Position numbers and translations under genes: made by a program. A stretch of 45,420 nt of DNA from Bifidobacteriaceae bacterium (GTDB taxonomy: Bacteria > Actinomycetota > Actinomycetes > Actinomycetales > WQXJ01): NCBI GenBank assembly GCA_031279575.1, contig JAITIG010000048.1:1-45420 (forward strand). Direction: 5' to 3'. Below, piece after piece: positions 26,793 through 34,654 of the stretch. Position 1 is the stretch's first letter; each line of letters starts with the position of its first letter. The notes beneath the pieces were generated by a model. The model did not search any database. It was not told the origin of the DNA and worked only from the letters and a program-made list of their open reading frames with translations.

Positions 26793-27514
26793 GGCGCGCC
26801 CACCTGCGCCGGGCGGGGCAGGTCGCGTTGGCGGCCGCGCTCCAAGATCATGCCGTCGCGCACCTCGATCGACCGGCCGGTCCGCCCCGCCACATCCCAA
26901 TCGTGGGTGATCAGCACAATGGTGCGCCCGCTGCGGTGCACCTGGTCGAAGACGTCGAGGATCTCCCGGGCCGAAGCCGAGTCGAGGTTGCCGGTCGGCT
27001 CGTCCGCCAGCAGCAGCATCGGCTCTGTCACCAGCGCCCGGGCGATGGCGGCGCGCTGCTGCTGGCCGCCCGAGAGCTGGCCCGGGCGGTTGTCGACCTT
27101 GTCGCCCAAGCCCACGGTGTCAAGCGCGGCCAGGGCGCGCCGCCTGCGCTCGGCCGGCCCCACCCCGGCGTAGGACAACGGCAACTCCACATTGCGCCAA
27201 GCCGACATCGACGCCAGCAGGTTGAACTGCTGGAAGACAAAGCCGATGCGGCGCCCGCGGACATCCGCCAAGTCGTTCTCATCCATTTGGCTGACATCCT
27301 CGCCGCCGATCTCGTAGCGGCCCTCGGTGGCCACGTCGAGGCAGCCCAGGATGTTCATCAAGGTCGACTTGCCGGAACCGGAGGGCCCCACCACCGAGAC
27401 ATACTCGCCTTGGGCGATGTCCAAGCTCACCCCCCGCAAGGCCTCGAACTCGATGTCGCCGCTGGAGTAGACCTTGCGCACGTTCTCCAGGTGGACGATG
27501 CCCCGCTCAGCCAT
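26789..27514 (-). CDS. MacB/LolD-type ABC transporter ATPase
   Basis: 241 residues. Walker [10 protein letters not shown] (43-51), Q-loop Gln95 in FVFQQFNLL, signature LSGGQ (147-151), Walker B LLLADE (167-172) and switch His204 are all intact. The sequence [10 protein letters not shown] is diagnostic of the MacB/LolD/FtsE branch. It powers the permease encoded directly downstream. The ATG at 27514 overlaps the 3' end of the first adaptor by 8 bases (ATGGCTGA), the same arrangement as thrS-HIT. Confidence 0.94.
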   Translation of the reverse strand: MAERGIVHLENVRKVYSSGDIEFEALRGVSLDIAQGEYVSVVGPSGSGKSTLMNILGCLDVATEGRYEIGGEDVSQMDENDLADVRGRRIGFVFQQFNLLASMSAWRNVELPLSYAGVGPAERRRRALAALDTVGLGDKVDNRPGQLSGGQQQRAAIARALVTEPMLLLADEPTGNLDSASAREILDVFDQVHRSGRTIVLITHDWDVAGRTGRSIEVRDGMILERGRQRDLPRPAQVGAP

Positions 27515-28919
27515 TGGGGAAGCCCCCTCCGCCCATCTCGAAGGAGCCGGGCGCGCCCCCGCCGGGCATCTCGCCGCCGAAGCCGCCGCCGAAGCCGCCC
27601 CCGCCCGGGGTCATCTCAAAGCCCTGCTCCCCCTGGCCGGCCTCGCCGGCGCCGCCCGAGCCGGTCGAGCCGGTCGAGACCGCCACCGCGATCTGGACCT
27701 GGTCGCCCTCGGCCAAGCCGGAGGCGATCTCGACCAAAGCGCCGGCCGTCTCGCCGACTTCGACCTCGGTCTGGGTGGCGACGCCATCGACCAGCTTGTC
27801 CACGTAGGCCACGCCGTCGATGGTTTGGACGGCGTTCAGCGGCACCGTCAAGACATCGACGCGGCGCTCGTAGATCAGCGCCACGGTGGCGCTGAGCCCG
27901 TCGAACAGGCCTTCTGGCTGGCCGGTGATGTCGACCACGACGGGGAAGGCGGCGCGCCCGCCGGAGGTCGAGGCCACCCGGCTGAGCGAGGAGACGACCC
28001 CGAAGACTGTCTCGGAGACCCCGTCCACGGTGATCTCGGCCTGGTCGCCGACTTCCAGCAGGGCCAGGTCGGAATCAGACACGGTCAGGTCGATCGACCA
28101 GGCCTCGGTCCCCACAATGGTGAACGCGGCGGTCGAAGACCCGCTGGCGGCGCTGGTCGCCCCGCCCATGGCGCCACCCGCCCCGGAGGCGGCGCCAGAC
28201 GAGCCAGACGAGCCAGACGAGCCGGAGGAGCCCACCACATCCCCCACGGCCACCGCCACCGCGGTGATCTGGCCCGCCGCGGGCGCCACCAGGACCGCGT
28301 CCGCCATATTGGCCTCGGCCGTCGCCAAGCTGGCCGCCGCCACCTCGACTTGGGCTTGGGCGGCGGCGATCTTGGCGTCCGATGCCGTCGAGCCGTCCGC
28401 CGCCGCCTCGGCCGAGGCCAGCGAGGCCTCAGCCTGGGCCAGCGCGGCCGCGGCCTCCAACCGGGCCGCCTCCAGGCGCAGGGTGTCGATGGTGGCCAGG
28501 GTCTGGCCGGCCTCGACCATGTCGCCCGCGGCCACCTCGACGCTCAACACCGTGCCGGAGGCCTCGAAGGCCACGGTCTCGTTGACGGCCTGGGAGATTG
28601 TGCCGCTGGCCGAGACGGACTGGTCGAGGGTCTGCAAGCTGGCCGTCGCCACCTGGGTCAAGACGTCGTCCGCCTCCGCCTCGGGGGTGCCCCACACCAG
28701 CCAGTAGGTCAAACCGCCCGCCACCAGCGCGCCGCCGCAGGCCGCCAGCCAGATCCACCGCCGCGGGCGCTTGCGCCCCGGCTTGGGGCCGGCTTTGGCC
28801 TTGGGGGCCTCGGGGGGCTTGGCGGCCTTGGCGGCCTTGGCTGCCTTGGCGGCCGGGCCTTTGGCGCGCGGGCCAGGACCAGCCTTGGCCGAGGCGCGGC
28901 GGCGGGTGCGAGCGAACAT
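27507..28919 (-). CDS. First HlyD/MacA-like adaptor, Lys/Ala-rich N-terminus and Gly-rich tail
   Basis: 470 residues. A basic cytosolic tail with AAK repeats (24-34) precedes one membrane helix (about 55-76). Lipoyl halves lie near 118-148 and 208-230 and flank a short coiled coil (150-205). A Ser-Ser-Gly repeat tract (231-242) is followed by beta-barrel and membrane-proximal domains (about 265-420) and a Gly/Phe/Met-rich C-terminus. The ATG at 28919 is preferred to one at 28955 because GGAAGGA stands about 9 bases before it. It is the first gene of the operon: adaptor, ATPase, permease, lipoprotein, second adaptor. It should bridge the MacB permease to the cell wall side. Confidence 0.88.
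   Translation of the reverse strand: MFARTRRRASAKAGPGPRAKGPAAKAAKAAKAAKPPEAPKAKAGPKPGRKRPRRWIWLAACGGALVAGGLTYWLVWGTPEAEADDVLTQVATASLQTLDQSVSASGTISQAVNETVAFEASGTVLSVEVAAGDMVEAGQTLATIDTLRLEAARLEAAAALAQAEASLASAEAAADGSTASDAKIAAAQAQVEVAAASLATAEANMADAVLVAPAAGQITAVAVAVGDVVGSSGSSGSSGSSGAASGAGGAMGGATSAASGSSTAAFTIVGTEAWSIDLTVSDSDLALLEVGDQAEITVDGVSETVFGVVSSLSRVASTSGGRAAFPVVVDITGQPEGLFDGLSATVALIYERRVDVLTVPLNAVQTIDGVAYVDKLVDGVATQTEVEVGETAGALVEIASGLAEGDQVQIAVAVSTGSTGSGGAGEAGQGEQGFEMTPGGGGFGGGFGGEMPGGGAPGSFEMGGGGFPNG
28198..28231. repeat. 9-bp tandem repeat encoding Ser-Ser-Gly in the first adaptor
   Basis: GCCAGACGA-type units repeat three to four times and encode SSG tripeptides at residues 231-242, between the second lipoyl half and the barrel domain. 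It probably forms a flexible loop. Confidence 0.75.
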
Positions 28920-29174
28920 GCGGGGAGTCCTTCCGTTTGGCAAGCTCGCCTGCACTCTGCCACGCCATTCCTATGGAAGCGTCAAGACTGGGTGATAGTT
29001 TCCTGGGAGATGGAAATGCCGCCCGCCGCGCGGCGCAGGCTGCCGCCCCCGGCCTGGCCGCCCCCTCGCCGCGAGACCAGCCGGCGCGCCGGCGCCGGGG
29101 CGGGCGCGGCCCATTAGGCTAGGTGCAAAGACCACCGTCCGGTCGATGACGTCGATGACTTTGGGAGCAGACTC
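28920..29174. other. 255-base intergenic region between the divergent MacAB-like operon and a small plus-strand gene
   Basis: It holds the leader of the first adaptor gene on the minus strand (GGAAGGA binding site near the ATG) and, on the plus strand, TAGGCT (29115-29120) as a weak -10 candidate. A direct repeat GTCGATGAC occurs twice near 29142-29159, just before the small gene. No convincing -35 and no RNA gene were seen. Confidence 0.4.
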
Positions 29175-29327
29175 ATGAAACGCTTTGCAAAAGCCCTGGT
29201 GGACCTGGTTTCCTCGGCGGCGCGCGCCGGCTCCGTCCTGATGGAGCGGGGAGCCCAGCGCCTGACCGAATACGCCGACCAGCAAGCCGACCCGCCCCAA
29301 CCGCCCCCACCGCCCCCCAGCAGCTAA
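29175..29327 (+). CDS. Small 50-residue protein with a polyproline tail
   Basis: ATG at 29175 to TAA at 29325-29327. GGGAG lies about 8 bases before the ATG. The first part (MKRFAKALVDLVSSAARAGS) can form a basic amphipathic helix, and a charged helical middle follows. The end, DPPQPPPPPPSS, is a proline run. There is no membrane span or classical signal peptide. Codon use has the G/C-rich third positions of its neighbours, which favours a real gene. It is not recognised; an association with the inner membrane surface or a protein partner is only a guess. Confidence 0.5.
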   Translation: MKRFAKALVDLVSSAARAGSVLMERGAQRLTEYADQQADPPQPPPPPPSS

Positions 29328-29565
29328 CCGCCTGCCGCAGGGGCCGCAGCCACCGGCCGCCCGCGCAAATCGGACCATCGCGGGCGAAACGGCCGCCATG
29401 GTCCGATCTGGGCAGCCAAACCCGCCCCAGCAAGCCGCCCGCCAGCGGGGTGGGTGGCGCAGTCCGCGAGGTGTCAAGCGGAGCCGCGGGTGGGGCGGAT
29501 ACGATTGAGCGCGGGGCCGAGGCGGGCCCACTTTGGCAACGCGAGCAGAAATGGGGTTGGGGCAG
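29328..29565. other. Non-coding stretch with a perfect 10-bp inverted repeat
   Basis: ATCGGACCAT (29369-29378) and its exact reverse complement ATGGTCCGAT (29398-29407) are separated by 19 bases, 42 bases after the small gene. This could be a hairpin terminator with a large loop or an operator for a dimeric regulator. A possible -10 box TACGAT (29500-29505) for the next gene lies downstream. Nothing else was recognised. Confidence 0.5.
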
Positions 29566-30228
29566 ATGGGCTTGTTTGACTCGTTGCGCGGCATGGCGGG
29601 CAACCTTGAGGCCCAGGCGGCGGCAGGCGACGAAGGCGCCAAGACCGCCCTGGGGTTGGGCGCGGCGCTGAAGGGCGCCTTGGGCGATTTGGGGCAGGCG
29701 GCCCAGCGCTCCGTGGTCGAGGGCGCGGCCTCGCGCCAGCGCCAAGCCGCCGCCCGGGCCCAGGCGGACGCGGTCTCGGCCGCCTGCGCCGCCTTGGGGC
29801 TGAGCACAGACGGGGGCGGCAACCTGACGCTGGCCTCGAAGCGCAAAGTCTTCAACACCCTGGTCGAAGCCAGCGAGTTCTACCAGGATCACGATTTCCG
29901 CTTCACCAAGCCGATCGGCATCAGAACCCTGTCCGGCCAATACCCCAAGGCCACGTTCACCATCGGCAACCTCCGCCTGGCTGGCGGCGAGGATGTGTCC
30001 GCCCGCAACGCCGCCCTGTTCCGGGACTTCCTCGACTCCGCGCACATCCGCTACCGCGAGCGGACGGCGCGCAACATTTTCGAGCTGGCCAAAGGCGAGG
30101 AGGGCAGCACCTACGTGTTCGAGGTGCGGCCTGACACGGACGTGCCGGGCCAATGGCATGTGCTCAGCGGGATCGACCTCAAGGAGGCCGCGCACAAGCT
30201 GCTGACCATGCTCAGCGAACTGCGCTGA
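29566..30228 (+). CDS. Unrecognised soluble protein
   Basis: 220 residues from ATG 29566 (MGLFDSLRGMAGNLE). An in-frame ATG at 29551 and a TTG at 29533 are alternatives, and none has a strong ribosome binding site. The N-terminal third is Ala/Gln-rich and helical (about 5-75). The C-terminal part (about 85-220) is mixed alpha/beta with well-distributed polar and aromatic residues (for example EFYQDHDFRFTKP, TFTIGNLRL, IRYRERTARNIFEL). It looks like a folded domain, not a shadow frame. No membrane span, signal or catalytic motif was seen. It converges on the transglutaminase-like gene, with a hairpin between them. Confidence 0.7.
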   Translation: MGLFDSLRGMAGNLEAQAAAGDEGAKTALGLGAALKGALGDLGQAAQRSVVEGAASRQRQAAARAQADAVSAACAALGLSTDGGGNLTLASKRKVFNTLVEASEFYQDHDFRFTKPIGIRTLSGQYPKATFTIGNLRLAGGEDVSARNAALFRDFLDSAHIRYRERTARNIFELAKGEEGSTYVFEVRPDTDVPGQWHVLSGIDLKEAAHKLLTMLSELR

Positions 30229-30229
30229 G

Positions 30230-30255
30230 CCCCGGGCGCCCCCGCCCGCCCGGGG
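30230..30255. terminator. Bidirectional hairpin terminator between convergent genes
   Basis: Perfect 9-bp inverted repeat CCCCGGGCG / CGCCCGGGG with an 8-base loop, starting two bases after the plus-strand stop codon and 13 bases from the minus-strand stop. Its position between convergent genes fits termination in both directions. It lacks a long T-run. Confidence 0.65.
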
Positions 30256-30267
30256 TTGGCGCCGGGC

Positions 30268-33200
30268 TCAGTTGGCCACGTAGTCGGCGATCTTGGAGTC
30301 GACCATCCAGTCGGTGTCCAAGGTGCGCCCAAGGGCGGAGTCCGGCAAGCCGAAGTAGTTGTTCAAATCGTCCAGCGAGCCGTCCCGGCTGTCGTTCCAG
30401 GTCGTGTCCACCACCTGCCACTTGCCGTCCATGTGGACCTTGTTCCAGGCGTGGCCCGAGCCGCTCTCCAGGACCACCCCGCTGACCTTGATGGCCTGCA
30501 GGCCGGCCGCGTCCGCCAACGCTTTGTAGGCGTTGGCGTAGCTGGCGCAGACGCCCTTCTGGTCCACCAGCACCCCGTAGGCGTTCTGGTTGTTGGGGTA
30601 GGCATCGTACAACAGGGCCAAGCCGACCCAGGTGGAGTCCAGTTCCTGCATCATGGCGTAGGCGTCGTAGTCGTATTGGGCCCGCTCGACCAGCCACTTG
30701 TTCAAGGCCGCCGCCTTTTCGAAATCTGTCATGCCGTCGTTGACGACGGCGTCCACCGCCCCCGCCACCACATCCGCCATCGTCTGGCGCATTTCGGCCC
30801 GCTCGTCCTTCGAGGGCGCCCACTCCAGGTAGACATAGCCAATTTTCCGGCCGTCGGATTCGACCACATCGCCGATGCCGTAGGAGGCCAGCGTGTACGG
30901 ATTCTGCGCCACCGCCTCTGCGACCACGTCGTCGAAGGTCGGGGTGCCCACCCGGCCGTCGTCAAACTCGGTGATGTCGAGCACCAGGTTTTCGGCCAGG
31001 ATGTTGGCGGCCACAAATTTGACGTAGTCGGATGAGCCGTTGACAGGGTAGGGCACCTCCGGGGTGGTGGAGGCGGGCGGCTCCGCGTTCTCCCTGATGG
31101 CGTCCCAGTCGGGCTCGGCGTAGCCGAACGATGCCGCCAGCCCCACCGGCGCGGCCTCCTGCGCCGCCCGCTCAGCTGCCGCTTCCATCTGCTCGAGCCA
31201 GTCGGCCGGCGGCTCGTAGAAGCTGACCAGGTCGTAGATCGCGCCGTGGGTCATCTGAAGCTCGACGCTAAGGGCGGGGAAGAACTCGCCGTTGCGGAAG
31301 AGCCCGTCCTGCCTGTACTCGAGGGTATCCATGAGGTACTTGGCCGGCGCCATGGCGGTGTGGCCATCGGCCATGGTGATCGCAAGCTTGCTGCGGCACA
31401 GCACCCGATCGGCGAAGTCAGCCATCTCGTAGCAGCTGTTGTCGAGCTGCGAGTCCGCCTCGGACGCCAGCTCGACGGGCGTCTGGGCCAGGACGGCTTC
31501 CAGATTTTGCCAGACCGGCGTGCTGATCGCCCCGGTGGTCGCGTCGTAGGCCACCACCGCCGCCTCCAGCACGGGGTTGTCGGCCAGGTCGAAGTCATCG
31601 ATGTAGTAGTCGCCGCCGGTGGACATCTCGTCCTTGGCAGCCCACGCGCGCTCTTTGGCGATGTGGTCCTCGGCGATCGGGGCCACGATGAAGGCCACGT
31701 TTTGCTCGGTGACGTAGCGCTCGCTGATCTCGTAATCTTCTGTCGCCTGGTCGATGCTGTTGGCGCTGTTGGTGTTGGCCACCATCGCCAGCTTCATGTA
31801 GGGCTCGGGGCTCGGCTCGCTCATTTTGTCGCCGCTGACACGGCGCGAGCCGTGCTCGCGCAGGATGACGGCGTAAGTGGTCGCGCCGTCCAGCGCCGCC
31901 CAGGAGAAGTCGAGGCCGCCGTTGGCGGCCAGCGAGTAGCCGAAGGTCTGGACCCGGGGCAGATAGTTCTCATCCTGGCGGTCGATGATCACGGGCGTGA
32001 CCTGCGGCCGGTCCAGCTTTTGGCCGTCTTTGCCGTAGTGGCGCGCCACCCAATAGACATCCGACTCCCACCAGCCCAACGGGGCGGTTTCCACCACCTC
32101 TTCGCCGAACGCTCTCATCGCCATGTCGGTGATTCCGCCGGCGTCGTATCTGACCTCAACCTTTTCCGGCTCGAGCAGCATGTCCCGTGAAAACGCCGCG
32201 GCGCGCTTCTCCAGCGTCGGGTCGAGGTAGACCTCGATCACCCCGTCGTAGTCGTCGCGCGGCATATAGAACGGGTCGAGGTAGTCCTCCTCCAAGCTCT
32301 CCAGGGAGCCTGTCTGCGCCAACTCGGACAAAGACTTGTGGTCGACGCCTTTATCGAACACCACCTCGAAGGTGTCCGAAGGCTTGATCACCTGCGGCCG
32401 CTCGAAGTCGTAGGGCAGGCCCTCCAGGTAGGCCGGATCGATCAGCGCCTGCGTCTCGGCGTCGAGGGAGACGCCCGATGCCGGCCCCCACACCTTCAGG
32501 TACACCAAGGCGCCCAGACCCAGCACCACCGCCACGCTGGCGGCGATCACCACCTTGGGCCAGGCCCGCTTGCGCCCGCTGGCCTTGCGTTTGGGTTTGG
32601 GCGCGGCCGGTGCGGGGCCGGGCGGCTGGCCCGGCCGGTGCTGGTAGGGCGGCTGGCCCGGCCGCTGCTGGCCCGGCTGCTGCTGGCCTGGCTGCTGCTG
32701 GCCCGGCCGCTGTTGGCCCGGCTGCTGCTGGCCCGGCTGCTGCTGGTAGGGCGGCTGCGCCGGCTGCTGGCCCGCGGGCTGCTGGTAAGGCGGCTGCGGC
32801 GGCTGGCCTGCGGGCTGCTGGTAGGGCGCCTGCTGGCCCTGGCGCTGCGGGTACGGCGGCTGCGGCGCCTGCTGGCCCTGGCGCTGCTGGTAGGACGGCT
32901 GCGGCTGCTGCTGGTAAGGGGGCTGCGGCGCCTGGCCCGGGGGCTGCTGGTAAAGCGGCTGCGCCTGCTGGCCAGCGGGCTGCTGGTAAGGCGGCTGCGG
33001 CGGCTGGCCTGCGGGCTGCTGGTAAGGCGGCTGCGCCTGCTGGCCTGCGGGCTGCTGGTAGGGCGGCTGCGGCGGCTGGCCCGGGCGCGGCTGGTACGGC
33101 GGCTGCGGCGCCTGCTGTCCCCGGCGCTGCGGGTAGGGCGGCTGGGGCGGCAGTTGGCCCGGGTGCTGCGGGTAGGGCGGCTGCTGCTGCCCGCGGTAGG

Positions 33201-33576
33201 GCGGGTAAGGCTGCGGCGGCTGCTGCCCGGGGTAAGCCGCCGCTGGCGGCTGAACGGCCGCCGCCTGGGCGCTATCGGCCCCCGCCGCCGCGGCCGGCTG
33301 GGCGGCATCGGCCGGCGGCGCCGCCGCGGCCGGCTGGGCGCCATCGGCCCCCGCCTGGGCGCCATCGGCCCCCGCCGCCGCGGCCGGCTGCGCGCCATCG
33401 GCCCCCGCCTGGGCGGCATCGGCCCCCGGCTGGGCGGCATCGGCCGGCGGCGCCGCCGCGGCCGGCTGGGCGGCCGGCGGGCCGGGCTGGCGCGGGGCAG
33501 CGGCGGCCCAAGAATCTTGGGCTTCAGAATCTGTGGATTCGGGGGGGCCGGAGGGGCCGCCATTAGATTCGCTCAT
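30268..33576 (-). CDS. Membrane-anchored transglutaminase-like protein with a long Pro/Gln-rich repeat region
   Basis: 1102 residues. Residues 36-107 are Ala/Gly/Asp/Gln repeats. Residues 116-317 are imperfect repeats around PPYQQPAGQ and PGQQ. A basic cluster KPKRKASGRKR (327-337) precedes one membrane helix (about 340-360), which predicts the repeats inside and the remainder outside the cell. Residues 365-850 are unassigned. The C-terminus (about 950-1085) is a transglutaminase-like domain with Cys1010 (GVCASYANAY), His1042 (GHAWNKV) and Asp1057 (VVDTTW) as the complete triad. Related bacterial domains act as proteases, amidases or crosslinkers at the cell surface; which applies is unknown. 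There is no ribosome binding site; TATTTT lies 5 bases before the ATG. Confidence 0.85.
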   Translation of the reverse strand: MSESNGGPSGPPESTDSEAQDSWAAAAPRQPGPPAAQPAAAAPPADAAQPGADAAQAGADGAQPAAAAGADGAQAGADGAQPAAAAPPADAAQPAAAAGADSAQAAAVQPPAAAYPGQQPPQPYPPYRGQQQPPYPQHPGQLPPQPPYPQRRGQQAPQPPYQPRPGQPPQPPYQQPAGQQAQPPYQQPAGQPPQPPYQQPAGQQAQPLYQQPPGQAPQPPYQQQPQPSYQQRQGQQAPQPPYPQRQGQQAPYQQPAGQPPQPPYQQPAGQQPAQPPYQQQPGQQQPGQQRPGQQQPGQQQPGQQRPGQPPYQHRPGQPPGPAPAAPKPKRKASGRKRAWPKVVIAASVAVVLGLGALVYLKVWGPASGVSLDAETQALIDPAYLEGLPYDFERPQVIKPSDTFEVVFDKGVDHKSLSELAQTGSLESLEEDYLDPFYMPRDDYDGVIEVYLDPTLEKRAAAFSRDMLLEPEKVEVRYDAGGITDMAMRAFGEEVVETAPLGWWESDVYWVARHYGKDGQKLDRPQVTPVIIDRQDENYLPRVQTFGYSLAANGGLDFSWAALDGATTYAVILREHGSRRVSGDKMSEPSPEPYMKLAMVANTNSANSIDQATEDYEISERYVTEQNVAFIVAPIAEDHIAKERAWAAKDEMSTGGDYYIDDFDLADNPVLEAAVVAYDATTGAISTPVWQNLEAVLAQTPVELASEADSQLDNSCYEMADFADRVLCRSKLAITMADGHTAMAPAKYLMDTLEYRQDGLFRNGEFFPALSVELQMTHGAIYDLVSFYEPPADWLEQMEAAAERAAQEAAPVGLAASFGYAEPDWDAIRENAEPPASTTPEVPYPVNGSSDYVKFVAANILAENLVLDITEFDDGRVGTPTFDDVVAEAVAQNPYTLASYGIGDVVESDGRKIGYVYLEWAPSKDERAEMRQTMADVVAGAVDAVVNDGMTDFEKAAALNKWLVERAQYDYDAYAMMQELDSTWVGLALLYDAYPNNQNAYGVLVDQKGVCASYANAYKALADAAGLQAIKVSGVVLESGSGHAWNKVHMDGKWQVVDTTWNDSRDGSLDDLNNYFGLPDSALGRTLDTDWMVDSKIADYVAN
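32626..33231. repeat. Degenerate tandem repeats encoding a Pro/Gln-rich region
   Basis: Units of roughly 24-30 bases encode PPYQQPAGQ-type blocks (residues 116-317), ending in shorter PGQQ units near 32680-32750. Unit sequence varies but the frame is always preserved. The array is part of one long coding frame and has no spacers, so it is not a CRISPR. Confidence 0.85.
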
Positions 33577-33581
33577 AGTTC

Positions 33582-33587
33582 AAAATA
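33582..33587 (-). promoter_or_regulatory. Candidate -10 box for the transglutaminase-like gene
   Basis: TATTTT ends 5 bases before the ATG at 33576. There is no Shine-Dalgarno between. This is one of the most A/T-rich patches of the region. It suggests a leaderless transcript. Confidence 0.45.
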
Positions 33588-33736
33588 CCGCAGCCGCCCT
33601 CCGCCGCCGCCAGAGCCGGCCCGGCCCTGCGCGGGCGCCCGCCGCAGGCGCCATGGCCGGGCGGCGGGCCCATGCTAGGGTCAAAGCTGCCTTGGAGTTC
33701 CATGACAGGTGACGCGGCAGGAGGGGGAGTCTCGGC

Positions 33737-34654
33737 ATGGCGGGTTTGCTGCTGGGGCTGGCTGTCGCCTTCGGCGGGGCGCTGCTCTTGGCGGCCGGCT
33801 CCGAGCTTCAGTCGGGCGCCGTCTTCACGACGCCGGGCGGCTGGCGCGGCTTCGTCAAAAGCCCCCGCTGGCTGGCTGGCATGGCCCTTTTGGCGACAGC
33901 GGTGTCAACCAACTTCATCGCCTTGGCGCTGGCCCCGATAGGCGCGGTCCAATCCATGAGCGTGGTCGGTTTGGCCGCCTCGGCCGCCTTCAGCGCCCTG
34001 ACCGGCCGGGTCGAGGCAAACAAGCGCGCCATCGGCTCGATCCTGGCCTGCATTGCGGGGGTGGGCGGTTTTATCGCGCTGATCGCGGCCCACCGGGGCC
34101 CCGACCCGCGCTTGGAACTCGACCGGCAGCTGACGGCGGTCTTCTCGATCCAGCTGGCCGTGGCCGCGGCCGGCCTGGCCATGGTGTGGCTGGTGCGGCG
34201 CAACACCAGCCGGGCGCTGCGCCTGGCCGGGCTGATTGTCGGGTCGATCGGCTTTGGCGCCACCACCGGCGTGCTCAAGGTGATTGTGGGCCTGGTGCTG
34301 CGCGACGGCCTGGGGGCGGTCTTGACCCGGCCGGGCAGCCTGTTGGCGTTGGTTTGCACCGCCGCTGGCGCGGTCATCGCCGGGGCCCATGTCCAAATGG
34401 CCCACCGGGTGCTGCCCGCGCCCTCCGTGGTGGCGGGGCTGACCATCACCGACACCATCACAGCGGCCACCATCGGCACCCTGGTGCTCAAAGAATCCGC
34501 CTTCACGCCCGGCCCAGCGCTGCTGCTGGTGGCCTGCGGCGCGGTGGCGTTCGCGGGCGTGATCAGCCTGCGCGACCTCAAGCGCACCGCCCCGGCGCGG
34601 CCGGGCCCACTCAGGCAGGAGTCGAGCGACCATGCATGTCGCGTTCTTCAGTGA
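33737..34654 (+). CDS. DMT-superfamily-like membrane protein (NIPA/EamA-like)
   Basis: 305 residues with about nine or ten membrane helices and few charged residues outside the loops. The short repeat-like helices (for example near 55-85 with APIGAVQSMSVVGLAA, and 215-245 with TITDTITAATIGTLVLKE) resemble DMT-type or NIPA-like transporters. The family call is moderate and the substrate unknown. AGGAGGGGG stands about 11 bases before the ATG. Its 3' end overlaps the glycosyltransferase start by 23 bases, so both come from one mRNA and may act together, for example on lipid-linked sugars (inference). Confidence 0.75.
   Translation: MAGLLLGLAVAFGGALLLAAGSELQSGAVFTTPGGWRGFVKSPRWLAGMALLATAVSTNFIALALAPIGAVQSMSVVGLAASAAFSALTGRVEANKRAIGSILACIAGVGGFIALIAAHRGPDPRLELDRQLTAVFSIQLAVAAAGLAMVWLVRRNTSRALRLAGLIVGSIGFGATTGVLKVIVGLVLRDGLGAVLTRPGSLLALVCTAAGAVIAGAHVQMAHRVLPAPSVVAGLTITDTITAATIGTLVLKESAFTPGPALLLVACGAVAFAGVISLRDLKRTAPARPGPLRQESSDHACRVLQ

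Noticed and set aside
28973..29122. 49-codon plus-strand frame and a 33-codon frame starting near 29012 in the gap after the first adaptor gene
   Set aside because: Arg/Ala/Pro-rich composition, overlap of two frames, and only one weak GGGAG site; support is too thin to call a gene.
32626..33231. Array-like repeats that might suggest a CRISPR
   Set aside because: The units are variable, contiguous and without unique spacers, and they encode a continuous Pro/Gln-rich protein segment.
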